The translations under genes were made by a program, and so were the position numbers. Shown piece after piece: positions 37,364 through 49,203 of a DNA stretch of 64,000 nucleotides. This DNA is from Devosia sediminis (GTDB lineage Bacteria; Pseudomonadota; Alphaproteobacteria; Rhizobiales; Devosiaceae), in contig NZ_JAEKMH010000001.1 of NCBI RefSeq assembly GCF_016411825.1, positions 1,054,001-1,118,000 on the forward strand. The letters run 5' to 3'. The notes under the pieces are model-generated. The model did not search any database and was not told the DNA's origin. It was given only the letters and a program-made list of their open reading frames with translations. Within the stretch, counting starts at the first letter, position 1, and each line of letters begins with the position of its first letter.

Positions 37364-38443
37364 ATGCGCGTATCTGAATTCGACTTCGACCTGCCCGAGA
37401 GCCACATCGCCCTGCATCCCGCGGAGCCGCGCGACAGCGCGCGGCTGTTGGTGGTGCGTCCGGGCGAGCCCCTCGCCGACCAGCATATTCCCGATCTCAA
37501 GACCTTGCTGCGGCCCGGAGATGTGCTGGTGGTCAACGACACGCGGGTGCTTCCGGCCGAACTCAAGGGCGTGCGGGTGCGTGGCGAGGTGCGCGCCAAT
37601 GTGTCGTTCAATCTGCACAAAAGGGTCGACGCGCATACCTGGCGGGCCTTTGCGCGGCCGGCCAAGAAGCTGGCGCTGCTGGACCGGCTTGAGCTGGGCA
37701 ATGGCGAAGCCGAACCGCTGGTCGCGCGGATTGCCGGCAAGGGCGAAACCGGCGAAGTGACGCTGGAATTCGAGCTGGGCGGGGCACAGCTCGACGAAGC
37801 CATCAAGTCGCACGGGGCCATGCCGCTGCCGCCCTATATCGGGGCCAAGCGAGGAGTGGAGGAGCGCGACAAGGTCGACTACCAGACCGTCTATGCGGCC
37901 GAAGACGGCGCGGTGGCGGCGCCGACGGCGGGCCTGCACTTTACCGAAAAGCTGCTGCAGGACCTTTCCGACATGGGCGTCACCATGGAGCGAGTGACCC
38001 TGCATGTGGGGGCCGGGACCTTCTTGCCGATGAAGGCCGACGATACCGACGACCACGTGATGCATTCGGAATGGGGCGAAATCGACCAGGCAACGGTGGA
38101 GCGCATCAATGCGCGGCGTCGAGCCGGCGGGCGGGTCATTGCGGTGGGTACGACCAGCCTGAGGCTGCTCGAGACTGCGTCGCGCGCGACCGGCGAACTC
38201 AAACCCTTCGTGGGCGACACGGACATATTCATTACGCCCGGCTTTCACTTCCGCACGGTGGACGTGCTGATGACCAACTTCCATCTGCCCAAATCGACCC
38301 TCTTCATGCTGGTCAGCGCCTTTTCGGGACTGGAGCAGATGAAGCGCGCCTATGCGCATGCCATCGCCTATGGCTACCGGTTCTATTCCTATGGCGACAG
38401 CTCGCTGCTGCACCGCGCGCCGCATCCCGAGGATGACGTGTGA
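37364..38443 (+). CDS. queA: S-adenosylmethionine:tRNA ribosyltransferase-isomerase
   Basis: The 359-aa enzyme builds epoxyqueuosine on tRNA from preQ1 by transferring the ribosyl group of SAM. Family markers are [20 protein letters not shown] at the start, [35 protein letters not shown] and the C-terminal [15 protein letters not shown]. It is followed, after two intervening gene groups, by tgt, which acts before it in the same pathway. The stop overlaps the GTG start of the ExoD-like gene. Confidence 0.97.
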   Translation: MRVSEFDFDLPESHIALHPAEPRDSARLLVVRPGEPLADQHIPDLKTLLRPGDVLVVNDTRVLPAELKGVRVRGEVRANVSFNLHKRVDAHTWRAFARPAKKLALLDRLELGNGEAEPLVARIAGKGETGEVTLEFELGGAQLDEAIKSHGAMPLPPYIGAKRGVEERDKVDYQTVYAAEDGAVAAPTAGLHFTEKLLQDLSDMGVTMERVTLHVGAGTFLPMKADDTDDHVMHSEWGEIDQATVERINARRRAGGRVIAVGTTSLRLLETASRATGELKPFVGDTDIFITPGFHFRTVDVLMTNFHLPKSTLFMLVSAFSGLEQMKRAYAHAIAYGYRFYSYGDSSLLHRAPHPEDDV

Positions 38444-39072
38444 ACCGGCGCGGCGCGCCGATCACACGCTACACCCACCGCATAGCGTCTGCCCTCCGCC
38501 GCGCCGCGGAGGAGGACCAGTCGCATATGACGCTGACCCGGCTCGTGGACGTGCTGGGGGCGCGCGCCCATCGCGTGCTGCTGCTCGTCGTGTCGCTGTT
38601 CAACATGATCCCCGGACCGCCGGGATATGGCGGCACAATAGCCTTCACCACCTGTGCCATTGCCGTCGCCATGCTGATGGACCGGCCGATCCGGTTTCCC
38701 GGGATCATTGGCAGGCGAAAGCTACCGCTCGACCTGATGATCAAGGCCAGCGACAAGATTGTGCAGGTCGCGGCGATCCTTGCCCGTTTCTCGCGGCCGC
38801 GGCTGCGCTGGCTGACCGCAGCGGCGGCGAACACGCCCTACGGAATGCTGGTGATCGCGGTGAGCCTAGTCATGGCGCTGCCGGTGCCCTTCATCAATGC
38901 CATCCCCAATGTTGGCCTCTGCATCATCGCCTTTTCCATGCTGAACCGCGACGGCGTCGGGGTAATCGTGGGCCTCGTGGCGACGGCGATCGGCCTCGTG
39001 ATCGCCGCCGCGATCCTGTTCGGGGCGTTCCACCTGGGGACTGCGGCGCTTGGCATGGTCCGCCAGGCCTAG
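38440..39072 (+). CDS. ExoD-like membrane protein
   Basis: The 210-aa protein starts with a GTG overlapping the queA stop (GTGA). It belongs to the ExoD exopolysaccharide-synthesis family: a soluble N-terminal part, then four to five membrane segments with the conserved [14 protein letters not shown] and [19 protein letters not shown]. The precise role of ExoD is unclear; it affects exopolysaccharide production in Sinorhizobium. Confidence 0.85.
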   Translation: MNRRGAPITRYTHRIASALRRAAEEDQSHMTLTRLVDVLGARAHRVLLLVVSLFNMIPGPPGYGGTIAFTTCAIAVAMLMDRPIRFPGIIGRRKLPLDLMIKASDKIVQVAAILARFSRPRLRWLTAAAANTPYGMLVIAVSLVMALPVPFINAIPNVGLCIIAFSMLNRDGVGVIVGLVATAIGLVIAAAILFGAFHLGTAALGMVRQA

Positions 39073-39500
39073 AGGCCGGCCGCGTCGTGGCTCAGGGTGC
39101 CACTGAAGCCGCAGGCGGCGCCATGATAGGGCAGGCAGCCCTCTTTTTCTTCGACTGTCAGGGTGCCATCGGCGTTGAAGGTCAATGCGATCTCGCAGAC
39201 TTTCGCATTGACCGGAGAGGGTTCGGCCGCGCTGTCATACTCCTCATTCTCCACGGACAGGATGCCGCCGTCGCTGGTCAGGTCGAGTTCGCCTTCCACG
39301 CCGCCGGCGCATCCGCCACCCTGATCGGAGATCGGCACGACGGTTTCGAGCGCGGCACTGTAGGTATCTCCCTCGATGTGGGTCAGGTCGAGCGTGATGT
39401 CGCCTTCGCCCTGGCCCGACCAGAGGCCCTCATGATCCTGCGCCATGGCGGGTGCGGCAAGAACGGCAAAGGCGGCGAGCGCCAGGATACGACGGGACAT
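39069..39500 (-). CDS. Secreted hypothetical protein
   Basis: The 143-aa product starts at 39500 after GAGGAGTCC and has a signal peptide (MSRRILALAAFAVLAAPAMA, cleavage before QDHEG). The mature part is acidic and beta-strand rich with four or five cysteines (GGGCAGGVEG, AKVCEIAL, EGCLPYHGAACGF) likely paired as disulfides. Its 3' end overlaps the ExoD-like gene tail to tail. Function unknown. Confidence 0.75.
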   Translation of the reverse strand: MSRRILALAAFAVLAAPAMAQDHEGLWSGQGEGDITLDLTHIEGDTYSAALETVVPISDQGGGCAGGVEGELDLTSDGGILSVENEEYDSAAEPSPVNAKVCEIALTFNADGTLTVEEKEGCLPYHGAACGFSGTLSHDAAGL

Positions 39501-39644
39501 CGGGGACTCCTCTCGTTGGGTTTGCAGGACCATGGGGTCGGCAAACCTTGACCTTTTTATGGACCGCACTGCTGACAGGCTCCACCGTCGTGCAACCAAT
39601 CCCAAGGCGATGGCTTACTCAGGTGTATCGCATGGGAGAAAGCC

Positions 39645-40436
39645 TTGACTGATAATGCCATTTTCGGAGTTTCGACCGCCTGGCTGCTGGCCACCGCATG
39701 GTCGGTGCTGGTCGCCTTGATCGTGCTGGCCGTGGGCTGGTTGATCGCGCGCTATGTGTCGCGAGCCGTGTCCACTTTCATTGCCACTCGGGTCAAGGAC
39801 AGCGCCATCATCGCGCCACTGGTCGGCCAGGTCGTGCGCTATGGCGTCCTGGTCGTGGCCATCATCGTGGTCTTGGGCCAGTTCGGCGTGCAGACCGCTT
39901 CGATCCTCGCCGTGCTCGGCGCAGCCGGCCTTGCCATCGCGCTGGCGCTGCAGGGAACGCTCTCCAATATCGCCGCTGGCATCATGCTGCTGTTCCTCCG
40001 GCCCTTCGACAAGGGCGACTACATCGACGCCGACGGGATCGTCGGCACTGTGGTGGAAGTCGGTCTCTTTGCCACGCAGATGCGAACCATCGATGGGGTG
40101 TTTCTGCTGGCGCCCAATTCGAAGCTCTCCAACGCCAAGATCATCAACTACAGCCGTGAGCCGGACCGTTATGTCGAGGTCAAGTTCAACGTGCCGCGCA
40201 ATGCGAACCTGGACCTGGTGCGCGCAGAACTGAATGGGGCTATGCGGACCGACTATTCGGATCCGCAGGCGAAATCCGAAGTGCTGGTCGATACGCTGGG
40301 CGATTCCACGCTGACGCTGGTGGCGCGGGTGCCGGTGCGCAGCCAGGACTGGTGGCGAGCCCGATCCGAGGTGCAGGAGCGGGTAAAAAACGTGCTCGAT
40401 AGCAACAACAATTTCGCCAAGCCGGCACAGACCTGA
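39645..40436 (+). CDS. MscS-family mechanosensitive channel
   Basis: The 263-aa inner-membrane protein has three N-terminal helices, the third carrying the pore pattern [20 protein letters not shown], then [20 protein letters not shown], and the soluble beta and alpha/beta domains ([34 protein letters not shown]). It opens under membrane tension to release osmolytes. The start is a TTG at 39645 after GGGAGAAAGCC. Confidence 0.93.
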   Translation: MTDNAIFGVSTAWLLATAWSVLVALIVLAVGWLIARYVSRAVSTFIATRVKDSAIIAPLVGQVVRYGVLVVAIIVVLGQFGVQTASILAVLGAAGLAIALALQGTLSNIAAGIMLLFLRPFDKGDYIDADGIVGTVVEVGLFATQMRTIDGVFLLAPNSKLSNAKIINYSREPDRYVEVKFNVPRNANLDLVRAELNGAMRTDYSDPQAKSEVLVDTLGDSTLTLVARVPVRSQDWWRARSEVQERVKNVLDSNNNFAKPAQT

Positions 40437-40491
40437 CCGGGGCGCGGGCTCTGCATTGTCGTGGGCACGACAATTGGCTAGAACCCGCGCC

Positions 40492-41619
40492 ATGAAACAG
40501 GTCACCTTCTCCCTCCTGGCTACCGACGGCATGGCCCGTCGCGGCCGCATCGACACGCCGCGCGGCGAGATCAACACGCCAGCCTTCATGCCTGTCGGGA
40601 CCGCCGGCACCGTCAAGGCGATGTATCCCGAGCAGGTGCGCGAGACCGGCGCCGATATCCTGCTCGGCAACACCTACCATTTGATGCTGCGGCCGGGTGC
40701 CGAGCGGGTGGCCTCGCTGGGCGGGCTCCATGATTTCATGGACTGGCAGCGGCCGATCCTGACCGATAGCGGCGGCTTCCAGGTGATGTCGCTGGCCAAG
40801 CTCCGGAAACTCACCGAGAAGGGCGTGACCTTCAAGTCGCATATCGACGGCTCGAGCTATGAGCTGACGCCGGAGCGTTCGATCGAAATCCAGACATTGC
40901 TCGACAGCGACATCATCATGCAGCTCGACGAGTGCATCGCCCTGCCGGCAGAGCGCAAGGAAATGGAACGGGCCATGGAACTGTCGATCCGCTGGGCGGA
41001 CCGCTCCAAGACCGCGTTCAACAACCAGCAGAACCGGGCCTTGTTCGGCATCGTGCAGGGTGGCGACGACGCCGAACTGCGCCGGCGCTCGGCGGACGGG
41101 CTCAAAAGCATCGGCTTTGATGGTTATTCGATCGGCGGCCTTGCGGTGGGCGAGCCGCAGGAGGTGATGTTCCGGGTGCTTTCCGACATCACCCCGGAAC
41201 TGCCGACCGACAAGCCGCGCTACCTGATGGGCGTGGGCAAGCCGGACGACATCCTGGGCGGGATCGAGCGCGGCGTCGATATGTTCGACTGCGTGCATCC
41301 GACGCGTGCCGGGCGGCACGGCCATGCCTATACGCGCTTCGGCGTGATCAACCTCAAGAATGCCCGGCACAAGGACGATCACCGGCCGCTGGACGAGGCC
41401 TCGCCCAACCCCAATTGCAGGCGCTGGAGCCGGGCCTATCTGCACCATCTGGTTCGCACTGAAGAGATTTTGGGCGCCATGGTGCTATCGCAGATCAACC
41501 TGGCCTATTATCAGGAACTGACTGCGGGAACGCGGGCGGCGATCGAGGCCGGGCGGCTGAGTGATTTCGCGGCGGAAACGCGGGCGGCATGGGCTGCCGG
41601 CGACCTGCCGGTGCTTTGA
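40492..41619 (+). CDS. tgt: Queuine/preQ1 tRNA-ribosyltransferase
   Basis: The 375-aa TIM-barrel enzyme exchanges guanine 34 for preQ1 in GUN-anticodon tRNAs. Nucleophile and binding motifs are intact ([41 protein letters not shown] and [17 protein letters not shown]). The zinc site is unusual: where the family has CxCxxC followed by His, this protein has [19 protein letters not shown], so two of three cysteines are replaced by Ser and Asn. It pairs with queA upstream. Confidence 0.96.
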   Translation: MKQVTFSLLATDGMARRGRIDTPRGEINTPAFMPVGTAGTVKAMYPEQVRETGADILLGNTYHLMLRPGAERVASLGGLHDFMDWQRPILTDSGGFQVMSLAKLRKLTEKGVTFKSHIDGSSYELTPERSIEIQTLLDSDIIMQLDECIALPAERKEMERAMELSIRWADRSKTAFNNQQNRALFGIVQGGDDAELRRRSADGLKSIGFDGYSIGGLAVGEPQEVMFRVLSDITPELPTDKPRYLMGVGKPDDILGGIERGVDMFDCVHPTRAGRHGHAYTRFGVINLKNARHKDDHRPLDEASPNPNCRRWSRAYLHHLVRTEEILGAMVLSQINLAYYQELTAGTRAAIEAGRLSDFAAETRAAWAAGDLPVL

Positions 41620-41639
41620 GCGAGCAGAAATAACGGAGG

Positions 41640-41657
41640 TTCCCGCTTTCGCGGGAA
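41640..41657. repeat. Short intergenic hairpin repeat
   Basis: TTCCCGC-TTTC-GCGGGAA is a perfect 7-bp stem between tgt and pgi of the form GAGGTTCCCGC...GCGGGAATGA widespread in bacterial intergenic regions. Possibly a weak terminator or attenuator; no T-run follows. Confidence 0.6.
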
Positions 41658-41705
41658 TGATGCGGTGGGTAGAAATCTATCCGCGCAAATGCATGGGACA
41701 AGCGA

Positions 41706-43346
<1,641 letters not shown>

Positions 43347-43349
43347 CGT

Positions 43350-44105
43350 TTGATTATTACCACTGACGAGCAGCTCGAGAAGCTCAAGACCATCGGGCGC
43401 ATCTGCGCCCAGGCCCGAGAACTGATGGCCGACGCCATGCGTCCGGGCATGACGACACTGGAACTGGATGAGATCGGCGCGAAATTCCTGGCTCAACACG
43501 GCGCGATTTCGGCGCCGGTGCTGACCTATGACTTTCCGGGCGCCACCTGCATTTCCGTCAACGAGGAAATCGCGCACGGTATCCCGGGTGACCGGGTGCT
43601 GAAGGAAGGCGACCTCGTCAATATCGATGTGTCCGCGGAGCTCAATGGCGTCTTCGCCGATTGCGGCGCGTCCTACATTCTGGGCAAGGGCGACAGGCGG
43701 CTGGAAGCGCTGTGCCGGGACGGAAAGAAGGCCATGTGGGCCGGCATCAATGCGGTCAAGGCCGGGGCGCCGCTGGCCGATATCGGCGCGGCCATCGGCA
43801 AGGTCGCCAAGAAGGGCGGCTATACGCTGATCCGGAACCTCGCGAGCCATGGCGTGGGCGACAGCCTGCACGATGATCCAGGTGAAATCCCGACATGGCC
43901 GGACCGGTCGGAACGGCGGAAGATCCAGAACGGCCTCGTCTTCACCATCGAGCCATTCCTGTCGCTGGGCGGGCAGATGGCCGAGCAGATGTATGAGGAC
44001 GACGAATGGACGCTGACTGCCGAACCGCTGGCCCCAACCGTGCAGTATGAGCACACCGTGGTGGCAACGCCGCGCGGCGCGGTTGTGGTGACGCTGGCGG
44101 GCTAG
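43350..44105 (+). CDS. map: Type I methionine aminopeptidase
   Basis: The 251-aa metalloprotease removes the initiator Met. Metal ligands are seen: Asp in VNIDVSAELN, Asp in VFADCGASY, His in LASHGVGDSLHDDPGEIP, Glu in VFTIEPFLSLGG and Glu in VQYEHTVVAT. It starts with TTG three bases after pgi. The DDPG segment after the His differs from the classical HEEP form but is acceptable. It may be one of several map genes. Confidence 0.92.
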   Translation: MIITTDEQLEKLKTIGRICAQARELMADAMRPGMTTLELDEIGAKFLAQHGAISAPVLTYDFPGATCISVNEEIAHGIPGDRVLKEGDLVNIDVSAELNGVFADCGASYILGKGDRRLEALCRDGKKAMWAGINAVKAGAPLADIGAAIGKVAKKGGYTLIRNLASHGVGDSLHDDPGEIPTWPDRSERRKIQNGLVFTIEPFLSLGGQMAEQMYEDDEWTLTAEPLAPTVQYEHTVVATPRGAVVVTLAG

Positions 44106-44629
44106 AGCCACACCAGCAGCAGCGGGCCGAGGATGATGAGGCCGACGCCGACGGCGAAGCGCAGGTTGCCGAGGCGTCGCAGGGCCGGGACGCTGAGAAG
44201 CGTCGAAAGCACCAGGAAGCCGATCAGGCCGATGATAGCGGGCAGCAGCGGATTGAGGTTCAGCGCCGTGTTTTCGGTGAGCTGGAGGTAGATCATGTGA
44301 CCACCGGCAAAGCCGAGCAGGGCCATGATCACAACGGTGACGGCCTTGGCGGTGATCAGCAGGGCCATGTCGATCGTGGTGCTGGTGAGCAGCAGGGCGA
44401 TGCCCGATGCGGTGACATGGACGGCGGCGAGGGTGGCGAAAACTCCGGTCCCCACCAAAAGGGGCACGAGCTCGGGCGGCGCATTGAGCGGCAGCGAGCC
44501 GACCATGGGCAGATTGGCGCCATATTGCGCCAGCAGCAGGATGGAATAGAGCATGACCAGGGTGCTGCCGGCGAAGACCAGCAGCGTCACGGCCAGGACC
44601 TTCAAGAGGTCGGTGGTTTCCGAAGACAT
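44102..44629 (-). CDS. Hypothetical membrane protein
   Basis: The 175-aa product is very hydrophobic with four or five predicted transmembrane segments (LKVLAVTLLVFAGSTLVMLY, LLVGTGVFATLAAVHVTASG, LLITAKAVTVVIMALLGFAG, LLPAIIGLIGFLVLSTLLSV and the C-terminal FAVGVGLIILGPLLLVWL). Its stop overlaps the end of map tail to tail. No family recognised. Confidence 0.75.
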   Translation of the reverse strand: MSSETTDLLKVLAVTLLVFAGSTLVMLYSILLLAQYGANLPMVGSLPLNAPPELVPLLVGTGVFATLAAVHVTASGIALLLTSTTIDMALLITAKAVTVVIMALLGFAGGHMIYLQLTENTALNLNPLLPAIIGLIGFLVLSTLLSVPALRRLGNLRFAVGVGLIILGPLLLVWL

Positions 44630-44680
44630 CTATACCCCCAATGCATTCGCCTTGCCGATATTACGGCATGGCACTGATTC

Positions 44681-44854
44681 TCAAACGCGATTGCGACGGG
44701 GATTGGCGCTGAGGCGGGTTTGCGTGGCCGGCTGTCCGGGACGGACGAGACGGGCTATGCGGATCGGCTTGCGGAATTCCTCGGACAATTCGCCCGCATC
44801 GGCGCGGTAGTCGAGTTCGGCATAGGGATCGGGATCGACAAAGGTCTGGGTCAT
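44681..44854 (-). CDS. Small hypothetical protein (57 aa)
   Basis: An ATG at 44854 opens a frame for MTQTFVDPDPYAELDYRADA and an arginine-rich tail (ARLVRPGQPATQ, NPRRNRV). It is soluble and has an acidic front and a basic end. The ribosome site is weak. It lies between a membrane protein gene and tRNA-Lys, with no overlap on either side. Function unknown. Confidence 0.5.
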   Translation of the reverse strand: MTQTFVDPDPYAELDYRADAGELSEEFRKPIRIARLVRPGQPATQTRLSANPRRNRV

Positions 44855-44932
44855 GGCGGGAGCGGTGCAAAAGCCTTGGGGCAATGTGCCCGGCCAATGG
44901 GGCAGTGTCACGACACACGGGAGGAGAGAGAG

Positions 44933-45007
44933 TGGTACGCCGGGTGGGGTTCGAACCCACGACCATTCGATTAAAAGTCGAATGCTCTACCACTGAGCTA
45001 CCGGCGC
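44933..45007 (-). tRNA. tRNA-Lys (UUU anticodon)
   Basis: Read on the minus strand: acceptor GCGCCGG pairing with CCGGCGT (one G-U at the first pair), D-arm GCTCAGTGGTAGAGC, anticodon loop CTTTTAA with anticodon TTT, T-arm GTGGGTTCGAACCCCAC, discriminator A and an encoded CCA. The length is 75 bases including CCA. Confidence 0.97.
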
Positions 45008-45065
45008 CTAGGGGGATGGCGCGGAAAATAGCCAGACTTGCCCCCGAGTCAACCGTAATTGGACA

Positions 45066-45860
45066 CTATTGCCCAGTGGTCAGCGGGGTTCCCGAATAGG
45101 GCATGGGAATGCAGGCGATCGAGACGCGCTCGAAGCGCTGGCAGAGGGCCCGGGCCTCGGACAGATCGGCAATGGGTCCGACGACAATGCGCTTGTCGTC
45201 GCCATTGGCTTCGTCGACGACCAGCGGCGCGAGGCCGAACAGCAGGGGGCCGAGCTTCAGCGTCAAATCGCTCCAGAGCGCTCCGGTTTCCTCGAAAGGC
45301 ACGGCGGCGCCGACGGCGATGCCATAGGCGCTTTCGTTGGGCGCGACCATGGCGACCTGGGGCGCCACGATTTCGGGCAGCGGCTGATCGGCCGGCTCGC
45401 TGGTTGCGGCCTGCGGCAGGTTGGACTGACGCACGGCCACGGAGCCGCCATCGGCATCGAAGGTCAGGGTTTCATTGGCGCCGATGGAGGAGGTAAAGGT
45501 CGAGCGGTCGACGAGGGCGCCATCGGGCATGGTCTCGAGCAGGCGCGGCACGCTGACCTCGAGCGCGCCGACCCGGCGGGTGACCTCGTTGCTGGAGCGC
45601 TCCTGCATGGTGAAGCGGGTGACCAGCAATTCGTTCTCGCGCTTGAGCCGCGTGGTTTCCTCACGCAGATCGGCAACCTGGAGGCGAAGCGTCTCGATCG
45701 AGGCGCCGGCGACGCGCGGCTGATGCAGGCCGCCAAGGATGCTCTGGGGCACGAGCAGGGAGATATTGGACCCGAACACGGCGAGGGCCACACAGACCAG
45801 CGCGACAATGCCCCAGACGGTGACGTCCGATTGCCGGAACTGTTCGGATGCTTTAGCCAA
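45066..45860 (-). CDS. Membrane-anchored coiled-coil protein with SPOR-like end
   Basis: From a TTG at 45860 (AGAGG upstream) the product is 264 aa: a short cytoplasmic start, one transmembrane helix (VTVWGIVALVCVALAVFG near 13-31), a coiled coil (ETLRLQVADLREETTRLKRE about 55-95), a low-complexity linker and a C-terminal domain (about 180-255) whose ending RIVVGPIADLSEARALCQRF resembles SPOR-type repeats. Such proteins often bind peptidoglycan at division sites; here this is inference. It is divergent from glmU. Confidence 0.72.
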   Translation of the reverse strand: MAKASEQFRQSDVTVWGIVALVCVALAVFGSNISLLVPQSILGGLHQPRVAGASIETLRLQVADLREETTRLKRENELLVTRFTMQERSSNEVTRRVGALEVSVPRLLETMPDGALVDRSTFTSSIGANETLTFDADGGSVAVRQSNLPQAATSEPADQPLPEIVAPQVAMVAPNESAYGIAVGAAVPFEETGALWSDLTLKLGPLLFGLAPLVVDEANGDDKRIVVGPIADLSEARALCQRFERVSIACIPMPYSGTPLTTGQ

Positions 45861-45995
45861 AGTAAAACCTCTGGAACCCCCGAATCGCCGGGTGTATCGG
45901 GGCAAGAGTGGTCCCTTTGTTATTGGTTCGCCAACTCCTGGCTGCCATAAAACTGTGTAAATGCCGGGCGACAATAAGCCGGCTTGGAGAGCGTC

Positions 45996-47345
45996 ATGAC
46001 GGAACTGCTTTCGATCATTCTGGCGGCCGGCGAAGGCACGCGGATGAAGTCCGCCTTACCCAAGGTGCTGCACCCGGTGGGCGGCCTGCCGGTGGTGAGC
46101 CACGTGCTGCGCACCGTGCAGAGCTTTGGCTCGCAGGTCGCCGTGGTGATCGGGCCCAGCCACGAGGCTGTGGAAGCTGCGGTGACCCGCTTCGAAGCCA
46201 GCGCGCAGATTTCCAAGCAGGTCGACCGGCTCGGGACCGCCCATGCGGTGCAGCAGGCGCGCGCCGCCTATGATGCTGCACCGGGCCACGTGCTGGTGCT
46301 TTATGCGGACACGCCGCTGGTCACGGCAGGGACGATCAGCCAGATCGTCGAGAAGCTCGACGCGGGCGCGGACATGGTGGTGGTCGGCTTCCGGCCCGAC
46401 AATCCCACCGGCTACGGACGGCTGCTGACCGATGGCGGGCGGGTGCGCGCCATCCGTGAGCACAAGGATGCCAGCGACGAAGAGCGACTGATCGATCTCT
46501 GCAATTCGGGGATCATCGGTTTCCGCGGCGATACGCTGCGCGGCGTGATCGACCGGATCGGCAACCAGAATTCCAAGGGCGAATACTACCTCACCGATGC
46601 CGTCGAACTGGCCAATGGCGACGGCAAGCGCGTCGATTTCATCGAGGCCGATGCGCGTGAGCTGGTGGGCGTCGACAACCGCGAGAAGCTGGCCGAGGCC
46701 GAGGCGACGTTCCAGGCGTTCAAGCGCAAGGAGGCCATGGACAATGGCGTGACCCTGCGCGATCCGCACAGCGTGTGGTTTTCCTGGGATACGGAACTGG
46801 GCCGTGACGTGACCGTGTTTCCCAACGTGGTATTCGGGCCAGGGGTCCGGATTGCCGACAATGTGGAAATCCGGGCGTTTTGCGACATCGAGGACGCTGT
46901 CATCGGCGAGGGCGCCAGCATCGGCCCGTTTGCCCGCATTCGCGGCGGCGCCGAGCTTGGGCGCGATGTGCATCTGGGCAATTTCGTCGAGGTCAAGAAG
47001 AGTAAGATCGGCGCCGGCACCAAGGCCGGGCACCTGAGCTATCTGGGTGATGCGGAGATCGGCAGCAAGACCAATATCGGCGCGGGAACCATCACCTGTA
47101 ACTATGATGGAACAAATAAAGATAAAACGGTCATCGGCGATAGTGTATTTATCGGCTCGAATGCGTCATTGGTGGCGCCGGTGACGATCGGGGATCGGGC
47201 TTATACTGCATCCGGCAGCGTCATTACCGAGGATGTGCCGGCAGATGCGCTGGCCCTTGGGCGGGCGCGGCAGGTGAACAAGCCTGGATATGCTCCCCAG
47301 CTCAGGGAACGAGCGCTGGCCAAGAAGGCCGCGAAAGGAAAGTAA
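45996..47345 (+). CDS. glmU: Bifunctional UDP-GlcNAc pyrophosphorylase / GlcN-1-P acetyltransferase
   Basis: The 449-aa enzyme makes UDP-GlcNAc. The N-terminal uridyltransferase domain has SIILAAGEGTRMKSALPKVL; the C-terminal left-handed beta helix has hexapeptide repeats and the acetyltransferase pattern NFVEVKKSKIGAGTKAGHLS with GAGTITCNYDGTNK. The start at 45996 is preceded by GGAG. glmS follows one base after the stop, so the two GlcN steps are co-transcribed. Confidence 0.98.
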   Translation: MTELLSIILAAGEGTRMKSALPKVLHPVGGLPVVSHVLRTVQSFGSQVAVVIGPSHEAVEAAVTRFEASAQISKQVDRLGTAHAVQQARAAYDAAPGHVLVLYADTPLVTAGTISQIVEKLDAGADMVVVGFRPDNPTGYGRLLTDGGRVRAIREHKDASDEERLIDLCNSGIIGFRGDTLRGVIDRIGNQNSKGEYYLTDAVELANGDGKRVDFIEADARELVGVDNREKLAEAEATFQAFKRKEAMDNGVTLRDPHSVWFSWDTELGRDVTVFPNVVFGPGVRIADNVEIRAFCDIEDAVIGEGASIGPFARIRGGAELGRDVHLGNFVEVKKSKIGAGTKAGHLSYLGDAEIGSKTNIGAGTITCNYDGTNKDKTVIGDSVFIGSNASLVAPVTIGDRAYTASGSVITEDVPADALALGRARQVNKPGYAPQLRERALAKKAAKGK

Positions 47346-47346
47346 C

Positions 47347-49173
47347 ATGTGTGGTATCGTTGGGATTGTTGGCGATGCTCCCGTAGCCGGGCGTCTGGTC
47401 GATGCGCTGAAGCGCCTCGAATATCGCGGCTATGACAGCGCCGGCGTGGCGACGCTGGAAAGCGGCGCGATTGCACGGCGCCGCGCCGAGGGCAAGCTCG
47501 GCAATCTCGCCGGCAAGCTGGGCATGGAACCGCTGGGCGGGCATATCGGCATCGGCCATACCCGCTGGGCGACGCATGGCGCCCCCACCGAGAACAATGC
47601 CCATCCGCACGCCACCGAGCGTGTCGCCGTGGTCCATAACGGCATCATCGAGAATTTCCGCGAGCTGCTGGCCGACCTCAAGCAGGACGGCTACCTGCCC
47701 CAGACCCAGACCGACACGGAATCGGTGGCGCTGTGGGCCACGCGCGAACTGGACAATGGTGCCGATCCGGAACTGGCCGTCGCGCGCACGCTGAAAAAGC
47801 TCAAGGGTGCCTTTGCGCTCGCCTTCATGTTCAAGGGCGAGAACGGGCTGCTGATCGCCGCGCGCCATGGTGCACCGCTGGCCGTCGGCTATGGCACCAC
47901 CGAAATGTACCTGGGCTCCGACGCCATGGCACTGGCGCCCTTCACCTCGCGCCTGACCTATCTCGAGGATGGCGACTGGGCGGTGATCACCCCGAATGGG
48001 GTGACCATCCGTGATGGCAAGGATGTCATCGTGCAGCGCGAGCAGATGGTCTCGCAGGCTTCGGCGCTGATGGTGGACAAGGGCAACCACCGCCATTTCA
48101 TGGCCAAGGAAATCTATGAGCAGCCAGAAACCATCTCGCATACGCTGAGCCACTATGTGGACATGGGCGCCGAGAAGGTGGCTATCCGCGAAACGTTGCC
48201 CTTTGACTTCGCTGACCTCTCGCGCCTCACCATGAGCGCCTGCGGCACTGCGTATTATGCTGGCGCCGTCGCCAAATACTGGTTCGAGCGCTATGCGCGC
48301 CTGCCTGTCGACATCGATGTGGCGAGCGAATTCCGCTATCGCGAGCCTCCCATGGAGCGCGGCGGGCTGTCGCTGTTCATCTCGCAGTCCGGCGAAACGG
48401 CCGACACGCTGGCGGCGCTGCGCTATTGCGCCGGGCAGGGGCAGCACGTGGCCAGCCTCGTCAACACAATGGAATCCACCATTGCCCGGGAATCGGGCGT
48501 GGTGTTCCCGATCCTCTGCGGGCCGGAAATCGGCGTCGCCTCGACCAAGGCGCTGACGGCGCAGTTGACGGCACTGGCGAGCCTTGCCATCGCGGCGGGC
48601 CGGGCGCGCGGCGCGATCAGCGCCGAGCAGGAGGCCGAGCTGGTGCAGTCGTTGATCGCATTGCCGTCGGCCGTGTCGGCGGCGCTAGGTGCCGAAGCGC
48701 AGATCATGGACATTTCCAAGCGCCTCTCGAAGGCGAAGGACGTGCTCTACCTGGGACGCGGGGCGATGTTCCCCGTAGCGATGGAAGGTGCGCTGAAGCT
48801 CAAGGAAATCAGCTATATCCACGCCGAAGGTTATGCGGCAGGTGAGCTCAAGCATGGTCCAATCGCGCTGGTCGACGAGGCCATGCCGGTGATCGTCGTC
48901 GCGCCTTCGGACGAGCTGGTCGACAAGACCCTCTCCAATATGCAGGAAGTGGCGGCGCGCGGTGGCAAGATCATCCTGATCACCGATGCCGAGGGTGCCG
49001 AAACGGCCGGTCACGGCGTGGCGGACATCATCGAAATCCCGCATGTCCACAGCTTCGTTGCGCCGATCCTCGCGACCATTCCGGTGCAGCTCCTGGCTTA
49101 TCATACGGCCGTGTTCATGGGCACGGACGTGGATCAGCCGCGTAACCTGGCGAAATCGGTGACGGTGGAATAG
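47347..49173 (+). CDS. glmS: Glutamine--fructose-6-phosphate aminotransferase
   Basis: The 608-aa enzyme forms glucosamine-6-phosphate. The nucleophile Cys2 is in MCGIVGIVG; the amidase domain has GHTRWATHGAPTENNAHPH and the C-terminal isomerase domain has two SIS folds (ISQSGETADTLAALRY; LGRGAMFPVAMEGALKLKEI) and ends NLAKSVTVE. It immediately follows glmU. No glmS ribozyme is expected or seen in this proteobacterium. Confidence 0.98.
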   Translation: MCGIVGIVGDAPVAGRLVDALKRLEYRGYDSAGVATLESGAIARRRAEGKLGNLAGKLGMEPLGGHIGIGHTRWATHGAPTENNAHPHATERVAVVHNGIIENFRELLADLKQDGYLPQTQTDTESVALWATRELDNGADPELAVARTLKKLKGAFALAFMFKGENGLLIAARHGAPLAVGYGTTEMYLGSDAMALAPFTSRLTYLEDGDWAVITPNGVTIRDGKDVIVQREQMVSQASALMVDKGNHRHFMAKEIYEQPETISHTLSHYVDMGAEKVAIRETLPFDFADLSRLTMSACGTAYYAGAVAKYWFERYARLPVDIDVASEFRYREPPMERGGLSLFISQSGETADTLAALRYCAGQGQHVASLVNTMESTIARESGVVFPILCGPEIGVASTKALTAQLTALASLAIAAGRARGAISAEQEAELVQSLIALPSAVSAALGAEAQIMDISKRLSKAKDVLYLGRGAMFPVAMEGALKLKEISYIHAEGYAAGELKHGPIALVDEAMPVIVVAPSDELVDKTLSNMQEVAARGGKIILITDAEGAETAGHGVADIIEIPHVHSFVAPILATIPVQLLAYHTAVFMGTDVDQPRNLAKSVTVE

Positions 49174-49203
49174 GGCCTACTCCGCCTTATCCCATCCTTC
49201 GTC

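Noticed and set aside
44933..45007. tRNA-Lys or tRNA-Ser as the integration site of the recombinase element
   Set aside because: The element lies more than 28 kb from either tRNA and no tRNA-end duplication was seen next to it.
45069..45950. 293-codon plus-strand frame opposite the coiled-coil membrane protein
   Set aside because: Glycine/arginine/histidine-rich shadow; the minus strand shows a helix, a coiled coil and a proper start site.
47290..47346. Possible glmS ribozyme or long leader before glmS
   Set aside because: glmS starts one base after glmU, leaving no room for a ribozyme.
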